NCBI GenBank assembly: GCA_964017185.1
Contig: OZ024880.1
Coordinates: 36,298,329 to 36,362,328 of the forward strand
Length of the DNA stretch: 64,000 bases
Direction: 5' to 3'
DNA from: Rugalucina vietnamica
Taxonomy: Eukaryota; Mollusca; Bivalvia; Lucinida; Lucinidae
Shown here piece after piece: positions 1 to 11,644 of the stretch (position 1 is the first letter of the stretch; each line of letters opens with the position of its first letter). The notes beneath the pieces are model-generated. The model was not told the DNA's origin, searched no databases, and worked only from the letters and a program-made list of their open reading frames with translations. A program made the position numbers and the translations under genes.

Positions 1-477
1 CATGCTGTCGGGCTCGACTTCCAACTTCGGTTCAGCATACTAAAGGGATGCATTTGGGGGTCAACAATACACCAAATGTAAATTGTATCTCCAAGTGAAT
101 GGGGTTTTAATAGCACTTTTTCACTTCGCAGATACTATGGGCAACCACAACTCCTACAAAGGCAACTGTAAGCGGCAACTAACAAAGCATGGCTGCCTGC
201 AGGCGAATGCCAAAGACGATGCAAATGTTACTAATTAACAATTTAATGCACTGAATTGTACAGTTGCAAATGAATAAAGATTCACTAACAGTATTCAGTA
301 CAAAATGATCAAGCAATTATAACATATAGAATAATATATAGAAAAAGGGTTGCATAAAAAACAGCTTTTGCTCATTAAAAGTAGATGTTTTTGCCTTACA
401 TTTGGCATGTATGTCATGAAACATTAACAACAAAAGAAAACGATGTGCATATTTAGATTCTATAGGTTCAAGAACAT
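1..477. other. AT-rich intergenic sequence, nothing recognised
   Basis: No open frame with protein-like composition, no terminal repeats and no tRNA-like boxes were seen here. Confidence 0.5.
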
Positions 478-800
478 ATATTTAGACACCAAAAGCATAA
501 AAATCGGTCAATGCAGTGATGTTTAAGATAACGAACTGTAATTCAAGTTATTAATGGCGGCCATTTTGAAAATGACCGCCATTTTGTCCGCCATTATGAA
601 AAAAGTGAAAATTGAGGTTCAATGGGTTCTTACACATGGGCATTGACACCAAAAAACATAAAATAAGTCAATGCACTGAAGTTTTGGATAACAAACTATG
701 ATATGTAGTCTTTCAGGGCGGCCATTTTGAAAATGGCCGCCATTTTGTCCGCCATTTTAAATTTTTGCTGGACAACGATATTTTTCAGAACAGATGGGCA
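478..800 (+). repeat. Two ~160-bp tandem units with GGCGGCCATTTTG motifs
   Basis: Two diverged direct repeats with a period of about 160 bp: GACACCAAAA recurs at 485 and 645, GGCGGCCATTTTG at 556 and 717. Each unit carries three GCCGCCATTTTG-like words, two of them inverted around a short spacer, so each can form a hairpin. The word resembles the YY1 site of animals. Whether it binds anything is inference. No coding capacity was found; the open frame starting at 727 is formed by the repeat. Confidence 0.7.
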
Positions 801-1240
801 TTCTGAGCATCCATGCCAAATTTCATGCTTGTATCACAAAATGCACGATTTTTCACTAATCTGCCTAGCTATATGCAGGCTTTCAACACCAATCCAAGAA
901 CTATTATTTGATACTTATAAGCAGCAAGCGGCCAGTCTTGTTGCAAGGGCTGAAAGCCCCCTTATTTTCGACACAGGGCGACACATACATACCAGTTTCA
1001 TTCGTAAGTACCCCCCCTCCCCCGGGGAGTGGGGGTAGACGACAAGCTGCACGGTCACCATCTTGTTTATCACAGTTTGCCCCTTTGTCTCTCAGAGATT
1101 TGTGTTCATGGGGAAACCTAGAATCCAGGCACTGTAAAACCCAGGGAGGGAGACCTAAGAGCTACCACGAAAATGCAGTGCCGGATTTCCGTAAGAGTAC
1201 CAATTTAAAAACAAAAGACTAAACAGGCGATGACGTCATC
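801..1240. other. Intergenic, G/C-run palindrome only
   Basis: Nothing gene-like. At about 1009-1036 a run of C followed by a run of G around CCCCGGGG makes a short imperfect palindrome. Open frames across it have no recognisable domain. Confidence 0.4.
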
Positions 1241-1330
1241 TTTAGCTTACTTGCTCCATAAGGCTCACAAAGTGAGCTCTTACAGTATATACCCATGACC
1301 CGGCGTCTGTCCATTCAAATTATCCAAGAG
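1241..1330 (+). repeat. Dispersed repeat end with TAGCTYAC/GTGAGCT hairpin (degenerate copy)
   Basis: TTTAGCTTACTTGCTCC followed by GGCTCACAAAGTGAGCT and then GGCGTCTGTCCATTC. The same order (hairpin, GGCGTCCGTCC) is seen better preserved at 2591-2665 and weakly at 63451-63530, so this is one terminus of a dispersed family. No second terminus was located. Confidence 0.45.
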
Positions 1331-1692
1331 AAAACAACAATTTATTAAAAATGTCAAGATAACATGACCAAGATGGCCGCCAAGCCTGTGTATGGTAAAC
1401 CTAAATACCTCTAAAATCCAGAATCGCAAGACCTAGGAATAGCCTCATTGGATGAAGTGAACATTTCGAAGTTTACATACCTATTAATTGAAAAAAAATG
1501 CAATCGTACTTTATTATTTAATCTAAACATCCGATGTCAAACCTTAATGAACTTGTTGAAATTCAGTTTATAGTTCCATAAATACATCGTGAAACGCTGT
1601 GTGTAAACAAAGCAAAATTACAATATGTATACTTTATTCACCGAGGCTAACCCAAATCGGGACATCCTTTTACAAGTTAGCAAGCAACGTTT
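1331..1692. other. Intergenic, nothing recognised
   Basis: AT-rich, with no supported gene or repeat structure. One AAGATGGCCGCCAAG word at about 1370 matches the YY1-like motif of neighbouring repeats. Confidence 0.4.
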
Positions 1693-1890
1693 GTGTTGAG
1701 GCTTTACGTCCCAGTCAACAATTTTTCAGTCATGTCGGGACGGAGCCACTGCTTCCTGGGTTTAACCAGTACTATGGGAAGTAAATGTGCCTTGCTCAAG
1801 GACACAACACAGTGCCGCCGGTGAGGATCGAACCCACGACCTCTGGCGCTGAAATCCGACGCTCTGCCACTGCGCTACCGCGCTTCCCAT
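1693..1890 (-). mobile_element. tRNA-derived SINE, minus strand
   Basis: Read on the minus strand, the element begins with a tRNA-like head: GCGGTAGCGCAGTGGCAGAG is an A-box-like segment and GTGGGTTCGATCCTCACCGG a B-box/T-arm. It continues into the body shared by other copies here (GTGTTGTGTCCTTGAGCAAG, ACTGGTTAAACCC, CCGTCCCGACATGACTGA) and ends at TTGACTGGGACGTAAAGCC. Copies at 3367, 4868, 11804, 15270 and 50686 share parts of this layout. It resembles the V-SINE/RUDI-type SINEs known in molluscs; the family name is from memory and was not tested. Confidence 0.8.
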
Positions 1891-2590
1891 AGCAACAAAT
1901 GTACCAGATGCAATTAATAAGCCATAAACTTCGTATTCATGCAAGCTGGGCCGAACATCTATCAAGTATAACAAAGCAGTTTCACGACAATAACCATAAG
2001 CAAAAAGGACCGCGCATCACGTGAAGTAGCTGTTCTAATGAGAACTGCATTATATTTACGCCGTTTCAAACCAACTGCGGCTACCTCACAGGTAAATTTT
2101 ACAGTTCGGACATAAGCAAATTTCGGAAATTCTAATGCACTAGAGAAAATAACGCGGCGTCTGATGTAATAACGTAGTTGGCGATAGTATATTTAATAAA
2201 CTTATTTGATTCTTCAGATGTTCATGGAGCTATGAACAGCTGTGAGTCGCCGTAAAACAACATTTCCGACCGTATATCCAACAATATACCGCCCCAAATG
2301 AAAAATAAATAAATAAATAAATACAGTTATCCCCTAAATATATGGCACTGTTTAATGTAAATGTTTCGAATTTCAATACATCCTATCATGTGTGGTGGCA
2401 TGCATTCATGAATAATTAATTGCAAACGCTATCAGTTCCCAGTGTGTGTGTGGGGGGGGGGGGGGGGGGGGTAAACCTAACATTTTTTATACATAGGCTG
2501 TGCCTATTCCTTAAGGGTCAAAATTTTAAATTTTGGTATTTATTGTGGTTTTCAGAAAACAAAATGGGAGAGGAGATTTTTGCGGATATT
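1891..2590. other. Intergenic with (AAAT)n and poly-G tracts
   Basis: Contains a short AAAT repeat at about 2304-2325 and a run of about 20 G at 2450-2471. The reading frame through the G run is low complexity and not a gene. Confidence 0.5.
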
Positions 2591-2665
2591 TTAGCTCACC
2601 CGAGCCGAAGGGTCACAAGGTGAGCTTAAAGGATGGCCATACTCCGGCGTCCGTCCGTCGTCGTC
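2591..2665 (+). repeat. Dispersed repeat terminus with TTTAGCTCACC/GGTGAGCTTAAA hairpin
   Basis: TTTTAGCTCACCCGAGCC is followed after a short loop by AAGGTGAGCTTAAAGG, giving a stem around the loop, then by CCGGCGTCCGTCCGTCGTC. Hairpin plus GGCGTCCGTC is a layout shared with the copies at 1241 and 63451. The other end of the element was not found. Confidence 0.6.
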
Positions 2666-3366
2666 GTCCACTATTTAAGTGTTTTTAGCAATTTCACATG
2701 GTTTGGATGTGCTCAAAATTCTTAATATATTTAGGGGTAATCCATCAGTTCCGGTATTTTTGGAGGGTATAGAGTAGATGCTGTAGCCTATGTATAGAGA
2801 CAATGTCACACTCAGGGTTTCAGTCGCTGACAACACTTTGGAAATCGTGAAGTCGCGAAGTGTACCAAATGTTGCCAAATGTTTGTTGTTGTTTTTTTTC
2901 ACAAAGTCATAAATAGCAAAAATAATATACTGCATACGATTCGACGAGTTTAGATAAGTATTTAATGACATGAAAATAGAAACGCATTATTTCAGAAATT
3001 AGGTGCAGCTCGAACACCGTTTCACGTTTACACAAATGATAGCCAACACGGACTTTGTTTCCTGACACTAGAAAATGACACTGGCACTCAAAAGGCAAAA
3101 TAAAAACGCTATTGTCAAACGGCACGTGAGTTTCACAATTTGAACATGGATTTTGTCGTATGAACTTTGGTGAAAAAACTAAGGACGTCACGTACACGGA
3201 ATGTTCGTGGAACGAGGCATAAAAATTATCTTATTTAATTTTGTCTTCCCATTTTTTTTCCAATAGATCTATTGATTTTTTGTTTGTTTTTTTGCGGGAT
3301 AATGTAAGTTTCAGTTGAAATAAGCCTCAAAGAAAAATACATTTTTTTTTTGTAAAGGATTGATTT
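2666..3366. other. Intergenic, nothing recognised
   Basis: Open frames on the minus strand (2675-3197) lack recognisable domains, conserved motifs or splice context. Several T-runs occur. Confidence 0.4.
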
Positions 3367-3531
3367 AGTGACTTCGTGTTTCATGTCCCAATCAACAGCT
3401 AATGTCACATGGAACCGGGGCCTCGATTTAGAGTGTCATTCAGAACATTGGAGAAGTCTAGGATCGACCTCAGGACCCTTTGTTTACAAGTCCAGTGCCC
3501 GGGCCACTAGGCCACGGCGGCTTCTTTTCAC
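3367..3531 (-). mobile_element. tRNA-derived SINE, minus strand, shortened body
   Basis: On the minus strand the head reads AGCCGCCGTGGCCTAGTGGC (A-box-like) then CCTGAGGTCGATCCTAG (B-box-like). The body is shorter than in the other SINEs and the end reads GTTGATTGGGACATGAAAC, a diverged version of the shared 3' core. It is therefore a different or internally deleted member of the tRNA-SINE set. Confidence 0.65.
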
Positions 3532-4382
3532 GGATGAAGGGATACTTTTACATGCTGCGACCAAATATACAGTTGATAAGTTTATCTTTAATTACGCAAC
3601 ACTTTGCGTTGCATAAAGCCACATTAACTTGCATAATTCAATTACATTAATCATGCTAATAGGAGAACTAATCAAATACCAGACCGGAACGAATGAAAAC
3701 CATGATCAAGCACCGCCCACATCGGATTGAACATACTACGATTCGCTTATATCCCAGAATCAAACTGTTCGCAGTTGATCTTAAAACGTCTAACACAGCG
3801 GATCATACCATTTAACATTTCTGTTTTCACGATGATGGACTTTGCGATTTTTAGACGTACAAACACGATTGGATCTTTTGCGGCTATCACTTGTACTTAT
3901 AACGCTCGTAAAAAGAGAAAATCTATGACAAATAATTCGCAAAAAGAACTATTTTAATTGTCTATATCTATTATAATTAATATTTAAGAAATGATTTTAT
4001 CTATTGTGAATTATTGCGATTGACACGCGATGTTAGAGGGCAGATTTCGATGTATTAATTCACGACGGTGGAGCCGGAGTGAATTATCGCATTTGCCCGA
4101 CAACATCACGCGTTAGTCGCGATAATAAACAGTTGAATAAGAAAACTTACTTAGATTCTTTCACGACCAATAGTACAGTAATACTCACATTTTTGCAGCG
4201 TTTTCAAGTGGACTCATTCTCTTCGGACGTAAATGTTCGACGTCACATAAGCGCGCTCTTTCGCACGCAATAACGCTGTAGGGTAAATTATCGTTTGTTT
4301 TCGCACACTGGCGTTCCCATTTGGTTCAATGGGAGAAACGATAACGACTTGTTAGACTATTATTAAATTTGAATTTTTGACG
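3532..4382. other. Intergenic, nothing recognised
   Basis: Short open frames (3727-3957, 4079-4273) show no recognisable domain. Words such as TTATTGCGATT and GTTAGTCGCGATAATAA recur loosely, which may mark an old motif-rich repeat. Confidence 0.35.
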
Positions 4383-4415
4383 TTTCTATGACATGACCTT
4401 ATATCAAGGTGATGC

Positions 4416-4460
<45 letters not shown>

Positions 4461-4564
4461 CTGAACACCGTTGAACTTCGTATTTTTTCTGGAAAAACTT
4501 ATTAGCACTCTTATCATTGTTTATTGTTTCGATGACATGACCTTATATCAAGGTGATGCGATTT

Positions 4565-4615
<51 letters not shown>

Positions 4616-4676
4616 CTGAACACCGTTGAACTTCGTATTTTTTCTGGAAAAACTTATTAGCACTCTTATCATTGTT
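4383..4676 (+). repeat. Tandem 144-bp duplication, each unit with a poly-A run
   Basis: GACATGACCTTATATCAAGG occurs at 4390 and 4534 (period 144). Each copy is followed by a long A run (about 38 and about 50 A, the second with one G), then GACTGAACACCGTTGAACTT and a stretch ending in TTATCATTGTTTATTG. Outside the A tracts the two copies look identical, so the duplication is recent or the A tracts caused an assembly repeat. Confidence 0.85.
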
Positions 4677-4867
4677 TATTGTTATTATTAGCATCATTAT
4701 GTTGATATATTTATAACAAAATAAGGAAACTAACAAAAATTATAAGAATATCAGTTTAAATTGCTATAATATTCAAAAATAATGATTTTGCGATATAAGC
4801 ACAGTCGTCGTCGTGTGAGGTTCTATTTTCCTTTTCAGACAAAGACTTCCAAAGACGTTTATACGAG

Positions 4868-5063
4868 GAGCGCGGTGGCTCAGTGGTACAACGTCGAACT
4901 TCGGATCTAGAGGTCTTCGGTTCGAATCCACGAGCTTCATTTCGTGTTTCCCTCAGCAAGACACTTTAAGCTCCCCAAAGTACTGGTTAACTACCCAGGA
5001 AGCTGTGGCTCCGTCCCGGCATGACTGAAAAATTGTTGACCGGGACGTAAAACTACAACCAAA
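4868..5063 (+). mobile_element. tRNA-derived SINE, plus strand
   Basis: GAGCGCGGTGGCTCAGTGGT (A-box-like) and CTTCGGTTCGAATCCACG (B-box-like) form the head. The body has CTCAGCAAGACACTTTAAGC, ACTGGTTAACTACCCAGG and CCCGGCATGACTGAAAAATT, ending at TTGACCGGGACGTAAAAC and an ACAACCAAACC tail. CCAAAGAC occurs just before (4849) and just after the tail, a possible short target-site duplication. The complementary strand of the head is open but not a gene. Confidence 0.85.
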
Positions 5064-5960
5064 CCAAAGACATCCATGGCCAAATTACAACAAAACCTAC
5101 AACCCATTGCAAGCATTCAAACTTACTCATTTACTGGTGTTTACCTGCTTATACAAATATATGCAATTATGTACGTTTTTTTCAATGAAAATCCATTGCG
5201 TAGATTGAATTTTATAAACTTTTGCCGAAGTGCACTGTATGTCAAATTGACGCATTTATTGCGATTTACGATCACTAAATCTCGCACAAATGTTACTGTT
5301 TATTAACAATTGGATATATGTAAAATGTGCCGTATTATTCGTGTTTTTCAACATTTGAGTTCCTTTCAAATCAATGAAAAGAGTTACATTTGGTTAGTTC
5401 TAAACAACACGTCAAAACATACGTCTTGTCCACGTTTAACGTTCTTTCCTATACTCTTTTTTTATTTAGAAACGCATGCATTTGCAGCACAACTTCAATG
5501 CATCCAAATGCGATAAAAGAATACATCTTTGCGAAAACAATGTGAAGTACCTGAAATATTACAGCACAACAGTATTTCTGAAACATTTTTGATATACACA
5601 AAGATAACATTTTACAAGCTTTTACGATGCCAAGTTGAGCTAGCATGCGCAGTGTACACTCAATGCCTGCAAACTAATACGTAAATGTGCAGGTTTAAAA
5701 GGTAGTGATTTTTTGAAATTTTGTTAATTTTGTTATATGTGATAAAACCTTGTGAATGATGAAATTTTTATATGATTTCCAAGTCTCTTGCATTTTACGC
5801 AAAATGCGGTAGTTATGATCTTTGCGATACGACCGCAATAGGTCAAACCATTATGTTTTCGTATGTGCAAATGCAAGGCAAATTCTCGCGAATCAATTGT
5901 AAATGTATGGAAACCCTAATAAACTTTGGCGGTTCCAAATGTTTGAATTGTGTTTGAGGC
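5064..5960. other. Intergenic, nothing recognised
   Basis: Several short open frames on both strands have no recognisable domain. Words such as AATGCGATAAA and CTTTGCGAAAA recur loosely. Confidence 0.35.
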
Positions 5961-6431
5961 ATTCGTAAATCGGACTTTTCATCCAGTGCTGTCCGTAACG
6001 ATTCGTATCATATCCGTAAAAGTCCGTATCTGTACGTGCATTATTTACAGGGCACGGAAGATCCGCAGCCAAGCTTTGATAATGGTCAAAAATCAGGCAC
6101 GGATGAAAAACCCGTAATTGTCCGTATCTAATCGGTATCAAAATCCGTATCTATTCCGTAACTAAACGTATTTTGTCGTAAGCATTTGCTGCGGATCGAT
6201 ACTGTTTCATATGTGCTATTTTGTTCGGTTACGGTCTTTGTCGGCGTACAGTTATGTGATGAAAAGTATACCGCTTACTCACTGAATCGCCCGTGCGTCC
6301 AATGCTCACAAATATGCACGTGCTTAATGCATTTCTTTAGCCAGTATGAAAAATATGGATTCCTCAGAAGGAGATTTTGCATTGCTTTTACTAGCTGAGA
6401 AGAAGCCTGCAATATCTAAAAAAACCTTGGA

Positions 6432-6485
6432 GAACCAACAAACGAACAAGCAAACACACAAATGTTACTCAAATTATAGTTTTAT
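6432..6485 (+). repeat. 3' end of the 32.6-34.4 kb repeat family
   Basis: AACAAACGAACAAGCAAACA followed by AATGTTACTCAAATTATAGT. The array at 32.6-34.4 kb ends with nearly the same words (AACAAACAAACAGACAAACG, TTGCTCAAATTATAGTATGA), so this is a detached copy of that terminus. Confidence 0.55.
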
Positions 6486-6509
6486 GAGAAGTTATTTCCG
6501 TTGTCTTAC

Positions 6510-6790
6510 GACTATCACTCGATTGATCAATCACTCGATCGATCCGCCAAGATTCAATCAATCGATCGATCGCAATCGATCAATCACTCGATAGATCGAT
6601 CGAAAGAATGATCACTCAATCGATCTATCACCCGATCGGTCTTGATCGATCACTCGAACTTTCGGTCAATTAATCACTCGATCAATTAATTGATCTGTCA
6701 TCGATCAATCAATCAGTATCGATCGACCGGGAGATCGATCGCGATCGAGCAATAAATCGACCGATCATTCGATCAAGCAATCAATCAATC
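6510..6790. repeat. Degenerate (TCGATCAA)n / GATC-rich block
   Basis: About 280 bp made of ATCGATCGAT, TCAATCAATC and CACTCGATC words, with a GATC every few bases. A low-complexity array with no unit conserved exactly. No coding sense. Confidence 0.8.
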
Positions 6791-7362
6791 AAAGCACATT
6801 ATGTTCTATAATTTCGTCACATTCAGATACGGATGTTTCGTCCGTAACGAAATTTTGACTTTTTTTCAAAATTCGGGCGCGGATTCTACGGACCCTGCGG
6901 ATACAACACGTATAGCTACGGTCATATACGCATACGATGCGAATTGTTGCGGATATAACGGATAGATACGTATGACTTGTCCGTAGCGTCCTTCGCATCC
7001 GTATGTGCTAGTGTGACTGTACTTTTACAATAAACAGCGGTTACTTAATTCACATCGCAGCGTTTTGTACGCAAGAAAGCGTAACAAATGCGTATCTGAA
7101 GGTGCATGTCCGTGCCTAAACATAACAGATGGTATCGAAAGGTATGTAGACACGTTACTTTCCGTATGTATCCGAATATATTCGTAACTATACCGTATGA
7201 GTCCGTATTTAAAGGTAATTATAATTACGTAAATTCATTAAGAACAGTTAGCCCCGCCCACTAATTCCTGCGGATTGCTACGTTTAGTATCCGCAACCAT
7301 CCGCATTGTACGTAATTGCTAGTGTGACCTAGGCATTAACGAAACAGAACGGACCAATAAAC

Positions 7363-7601
7363 GAGCCGCCTCATGAGAAAACCAACAATCTGCATATGCG
7401 AAAACAAAGCCGCAGATCAGCTTCGCGGTAACCGCAAAGCTGTTCAGCGCCTTTGTTTTCGCTACACGGATAGTACACTTCCTTTTCTTCTTAAATCCGA
7501 AATTTCAAGCCTCTAGCCTGCTTCTGTGACTGTACAGCCTGATTAGTGTCGGACCTGTTCGGAAACCATGGCGCATTGTTGGTTTTCTTACGAGACGGCT
7601 C
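7363..7601. mobile_element. 239-bp MITE with ~27-bp terminal inverted repeats
   Basis: The left end GAGCCGCCTCATGAGAAAAC and the reverse complement of the right end (GAGCCGTCTCGTAAGAAAAC) match over about 27 bp, continuing into CAACAAT. The interior carries GCATATGCGAAAACAAAG and TGACTGTACAGCCTG. Related copies are at 17555-17770 and, lacking the left part, at 40060-40215. The minus-strand open frame 7491-7736 reads through this element and is not a gene. Confidence 0.8.
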
Positions 7602-7740
7602 ATACACAACGCGACCACCGTAATTGTCTACGCGCCAGAAGTTTGAGATAGACCTACTTATAATTTTACAAGACAACTCGTACACCTCTCTACAACTGCA
7701 ACTGCACGTTTGATAGCGCAGAAGCCAGCAGGGCAAAAAA

Positions 7741-9612
7741 AAATTTTCGTTCCACCCCCTCTACATAAAAGGTTTGATAGTTTTATAATGGAGACCATTA
7801 AATGGGCAAACTTTTAGGCCTGGGTGCCAAGTCCGGATGTGGATTCTTCATACCAAAATCCAAGATGGCGTCCAAAATGGCCGCCAAAAAGATGAATTTT
7901 CTAATTTCTCACATATAGGAGTTAAAGATCTACACAAATATACATATTTTATGTTGTTTTACTCAGAAGTAACTTAAAAAGCATAATAAGGCTTTAAAAT
8001 CCTGATAGCAATAGATTTCTTCTCAGGAATCCCAAAAGTATTACAAAAATGGTACATTTTAAACAGATTTTCTACCTGGCCCATTGGTCAAACCAAAAAT
8101 ATTTTCTTGCACACACACTACAGAAAAGGTTTTTAATGATTAAAATTAAATTTAGTATATAAGAATTTATTTCAACCTGGGTGTCAGCTAGGATTGTGGT
8201 ATCAAATTGGAAATAATTTTCATCTTAATAATGTAAGGGCACATCATGAGATTCTCGCAAATCAAGGGGGTAGGGGTAGGTTTAGCTTCACAAATTTCGT
8301 TTTATCCACCACTAAAAAGGTTTGATGGTTTTATGTTAAGGTTCATAGAGTGGGCAATCTTTTAGGTCTAGGTACCAAGTCTGTATGTGGATTCTTCACA
8401 CGGAAATCCAAAATGACATCCAAAATGGCCACCAAAACGTCAATTTTCCTGATAATTCAAATATAACAGTTAAAATAAGATAAAAATGCAAATATTATTA
8501 TGTTGGTTTACTCCGAAGTAACTGGACAAGCATAATGCGGCTTTAAATCATACTTGCAATAGATTTCTTCTAAGTGAGCCCAAATTTGTAACAAAAAATT
8601 GGCATAATTTATACAGATTTGCTATCTGGCCCATTGCTCAAACAAAAATATTTTGTTGCACACACACACACTACAGAAAAGTTTTTTTTTATCATTAGAA
8701 TTTAATTTTGTAGATATAAAAATTGTTCAACGTGGGTGTCAGCTAGGATTGTGGTATCAATTTGGGAAATATTCTCGACTTCATAACTTAAGGGTGCATG
8801 ATAAGGTTATCGCAAATCAAGGGGGTAGGGGTAGGTTTAGCTTCACACATTTGGTTCCGTCTGCCACTAGAAAGGTTTGATGGTTTTACAATGAGGTTCA
8901 TAGAATGGGCAATCTTTTAGGCCTAGGTGCCAAGTCTGTATGTGGATTCTCTACACATAAATCCAAGATGACATCCAAAATGGCAACCAAACCGTCAATT
9001 TTCTGATAATTCACCTAAAACAGTTAAATAAAGAAAAAATGTAGAATTGAATATGTAGATTATTAATAAATTAATAAATCAATCATGTTGTTTCACTCAG
9101 AAGTAAATGGAAAAACATATTGGCTTAAAATCTTGCTTGCAATAGATTTCATTTGAGTTGGTTCTTCTGATGGTTTTATGTTGAGCTTCATAGAATGGGC
9201 AATCTTTAGGCCTAGGTGCCAACTCTGTATGTGGATTCTTCACGCGGAATTCAAAGATGACATCCAAAATGGCCACCAAAACTTCAATTTTCTGATAATT
9301 TACCTAAAACAGTTAAAATTAAGATAAAATATGTTGGTTTACTCAGAAGTAACTGGAAAAAGCATAACAAGTCGTTAACTTCTGCATGCTATATATTTCT
9401 TCTGAGTAAGCCCAAAAATGTCACCAAACATTGCATATTTTATACAGATTTTTGCTGCCGAACCCAATGGTCAAACAAATATTTTGTTATAGGATTTTTG
9501 CTAAACAAGGGACTAGGTATAATTTTGTGTCACAAATTTTGTTCCAGCCTCCACTTACAGATTATATGTTGAAGGGTCATACAAATTAGGACACCTTGAG
9601 GCCAGGGTCTAA
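7741..9612 (+). repeat. Left arm of foldback: four direct units (~550 bp)
   Basis: Each unit has the order CCAAGATGGCGTCCAAAATGG, TTTACTCAGAAGTAACT, AGCAATAGATTTCTTCT, CTGGCCCATTGGTCAAAC, TGTCAGCTAGGATTGTGGTA, AATCAAGGGGGTAGGGGTAG. The fourth unit is shortened to about 290 bp. A remnant continues after the nested MITE at 10791. Open frames through it (for example 8653-8880) repeat with the unit and are not genes. Confidence 0.8.
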
Positions 9613-10123
9613 CGGCTGTATTCTCAACCTACACTCGAGGCATACTCTACTCAAACTCATTCAGATAATCTGATCAGTCACTCGTGTGAGCGCATAACTG
9701 TTCGATTTGTGATGCACATGTCACACTCACACTCGAACTCAACTCAAATTTCGAGTAAGCGTTGAGTGAAGGCGACACCTCACTCGAGCGCTACTCGAAT
9801 ATTTGGACCCTTATCTCTTCAAAGAGCCCCCAAATTGCAGATTATATACATCACCTGGACCAAGCTTTATGCTCGGGACAAATCTTTTCTTGAGAGGTGT
9901 CGCGAATTCCAGAACAGATTTCGATTTTCCCAAGACATGTCATTTGCGACTATTTTGAACGTGAAAAGCAATGATTCGTTTTTTAGGTGAGTGGTCAAAA
10001 TTGTACATCCAGATGCAGACACATTTGTGCCTTTACGCTAGATATCGCCGTCACAAACTCACTCCCTCCACCCCATCTACTCACGCACCCACCGACCCAC
10101 CCACACACACACACACCCCACAC

Positions 10124-10164
<41 letters not shown>

Positions 10165-10790
10165 CAAGAAAGACAAATAAACCAGCAAGCAAGCAGAGAG
10201 AGAGAGAGAGCATCACAGAAAGAAAGACAAATAAACTAACAATCAGACAAACAAACAATAGAGAACAAATACGAGAGAGGAACATGGTTGCACGTCGAAA
10301 TTAGATAACTCACCACAATATGCGGTGTCTAGTCATCTCTTTGCTGCTAATTTGATGTTAGAATAGTAACATCAAATGTCCATAAGATTTCAAATTTCTT
10401 TGTTTTATAATGAAAATCTGACACAAGTGGTTTATTTACAATTTTTAGACTAAGGGTCCTGGGGACTCACTGCATTCAATATCAATGGGTCCAACTCCCA
10501 ACTTACGAGTCCAAAACACACTTTTTCATTGCAAATCTGCAAAAAGACATCGCATCCTGGGACCCACCAAAATTAAAACTTTGCATCCCAGAGACAAAAT
10601 TATGAGTAAAAGATGCAGGATGCGCAGGTCAAAAATCACTGCTGACACTCCAGTGAGTGATGGTTGAGTGACTGTTGTGCATAGCAAATCTATACTCCAC
10701 TCACACTAAATTTAACCTCACTCGACTCATACTCCAGCCATACTCTCCCGAGCTGAGTTCGAGTTTGAGTGACGGAAGAGAATATAGCCG
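9613..10790. mobile_element. Nested 1178-bp MITE with TAA target duplication, ACTCGA-rich
   Basis: The left end CGGCTGTATTCTC (9613) and right end GAGAATATAGCCG (ending 10790) are inverted, and TAA flanks both sides (9610-9612 and 10791-10793). The mirrored right arm of the host foldback has an empty site reading CTTCTAAGTCTGGATGTTG, which supports insertion at TAA (or at TA, with the A counted in the terminal repeat). The interior near both ends is crowded with ACTCGA/ACTCAC words. A 3-bp TAA duplication is usual for PIF/Harbinger-type elements; that assignment is inference. Confidence 0.75.
10084..10215 (+). repeat. (CA)n and (GA)n microsatellites
   Basis: CCACACACACACACACC is followed by a GA run of about 30 bp, then a second GA run near 10195-10210. 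These account for the low-complexity frames predicted on both strands here. Confidence 0.9.
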
Positions 10791-11019
10791 TAAGTCTGGA
10801 TGTTGAACAAAACATCCAAAGCCTCCTAAAACATTTTCTAAATTTTATCAATCATGGTTGATAACTACGACTTCAAGCTATTCACTTTAGTTGGTTGGGG
10901 CTGGAGCTTCTTCTCTGTTGCTTGGCCCGCCGGGGTTCAACTGGTGTTTTTCTTTTCCTCCGGATTTCAATAAGTTGTTTGGCGCCCAAGGATCTCCAAC
11001 ATCAGGCAGCTCATTGTTA

Positions 11020-11640
11020 CTGCAGAACCACTGCAGAAACTGAGGGCGAGTTTAGGCTTATGTATAACTAGTTTAAGCCCCCCAGTTATTTATAACTGAC
11101 GTTCCAAGGCGTGACTGCTGTGGTTCACAATTATCCAAGCTATTTCAATAACTTCTCTTCAATAGCTGCTCACACTGATTTCCGTCACACATATTATACG
11201 TTGGTACCTATGTTTTATATTTCTTTACATGATTTTCCTTATTGCTAGTTTATATATAGATTATAGATATATATTTGTATATATATATATATATATATAA
11301 GAGCCACTGCAGAAGCTGAGGGGAAGGTTAGGTGCCTGTAAAACTAGTTTTAGACCCACAGTAATTTCATACTGCTGATCGTTCCAATGCGATACTCCTT
11401 TGGCGTTGAATTTGTGTGGTGTTTACACCTTATGTATGTCTTCATATTTTAGTTTTGGTAATTGAATGACCACCTATTGGGAAAATAACTGCTCACTGAA
11501 CTCACAATATGTTTTCTTAGTACAAGTACTTGACTGATAATGTAGTCTTTTCCCACCTCGGTTTTTGGAGTGGGAATTTCTTTCTTATCGTGTCGTTTCC
11601 CGAGTGTTGCCTACTTTTACCTCCTAAGACGGGTGTGTAA
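11020..11640 (+). repeat. Dispersed repeat R1 ('CTGCAGAAGCTGAGG' family), copy 1
   Basis: CCACTGCAGAAGCTGAGGGG, AAACTAGTTTTAGACCC, CTGATCGTTCCAATGCGATA, CACCTTATGTATGTCTTCAT, GACCACCTATTGGGAAAATA and CCACCTCGGTTTTTGGAGTG occur in this order. The same order is found at 16795-17325 (+), 39216-39600 (-), 62505-62935 (-) and partly at 21809-21960. A truncated first head is at 11020-11115, so the family can be arranged in tandem. No terminal repeats or coding capacity were found. A TA-rich run is at 11275-11300. Confidence 0.8.
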
Positions 11641-11644
11641 ACAA

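Larger units (their letters stand above)
5961..7335. repeat. TCCGTA-saturated element (degenerate short-motif repeat)
   Basis: The word TCCGTA, or its complement TACGGA, recurs throughout the two flanks, for example at about 5991, 6010, 6022, 6120, 6155, 6840, 6981, 6999, 7160 and 7202, each time in a different local context. The right edge is GCTAGTGTGACCTAGGCA; a related GCTAGTGTGACTG lies at about 7007. The middle is interrupted by a GATC-rich block (6510-6790) and a Helitron-like end (6432-6485). Two other elements here (9613-10790 and 16080-16785) are built the same way from different motifs. The left edge is uncertain. Confidence 0.55.

Noticed and set aside
6510..6790. GATC-dense region as a replication origin or methylation-controlled site
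   Set aside because: It is a degenerate simple repeat in eukaryotic DNA; there is no supporting context.
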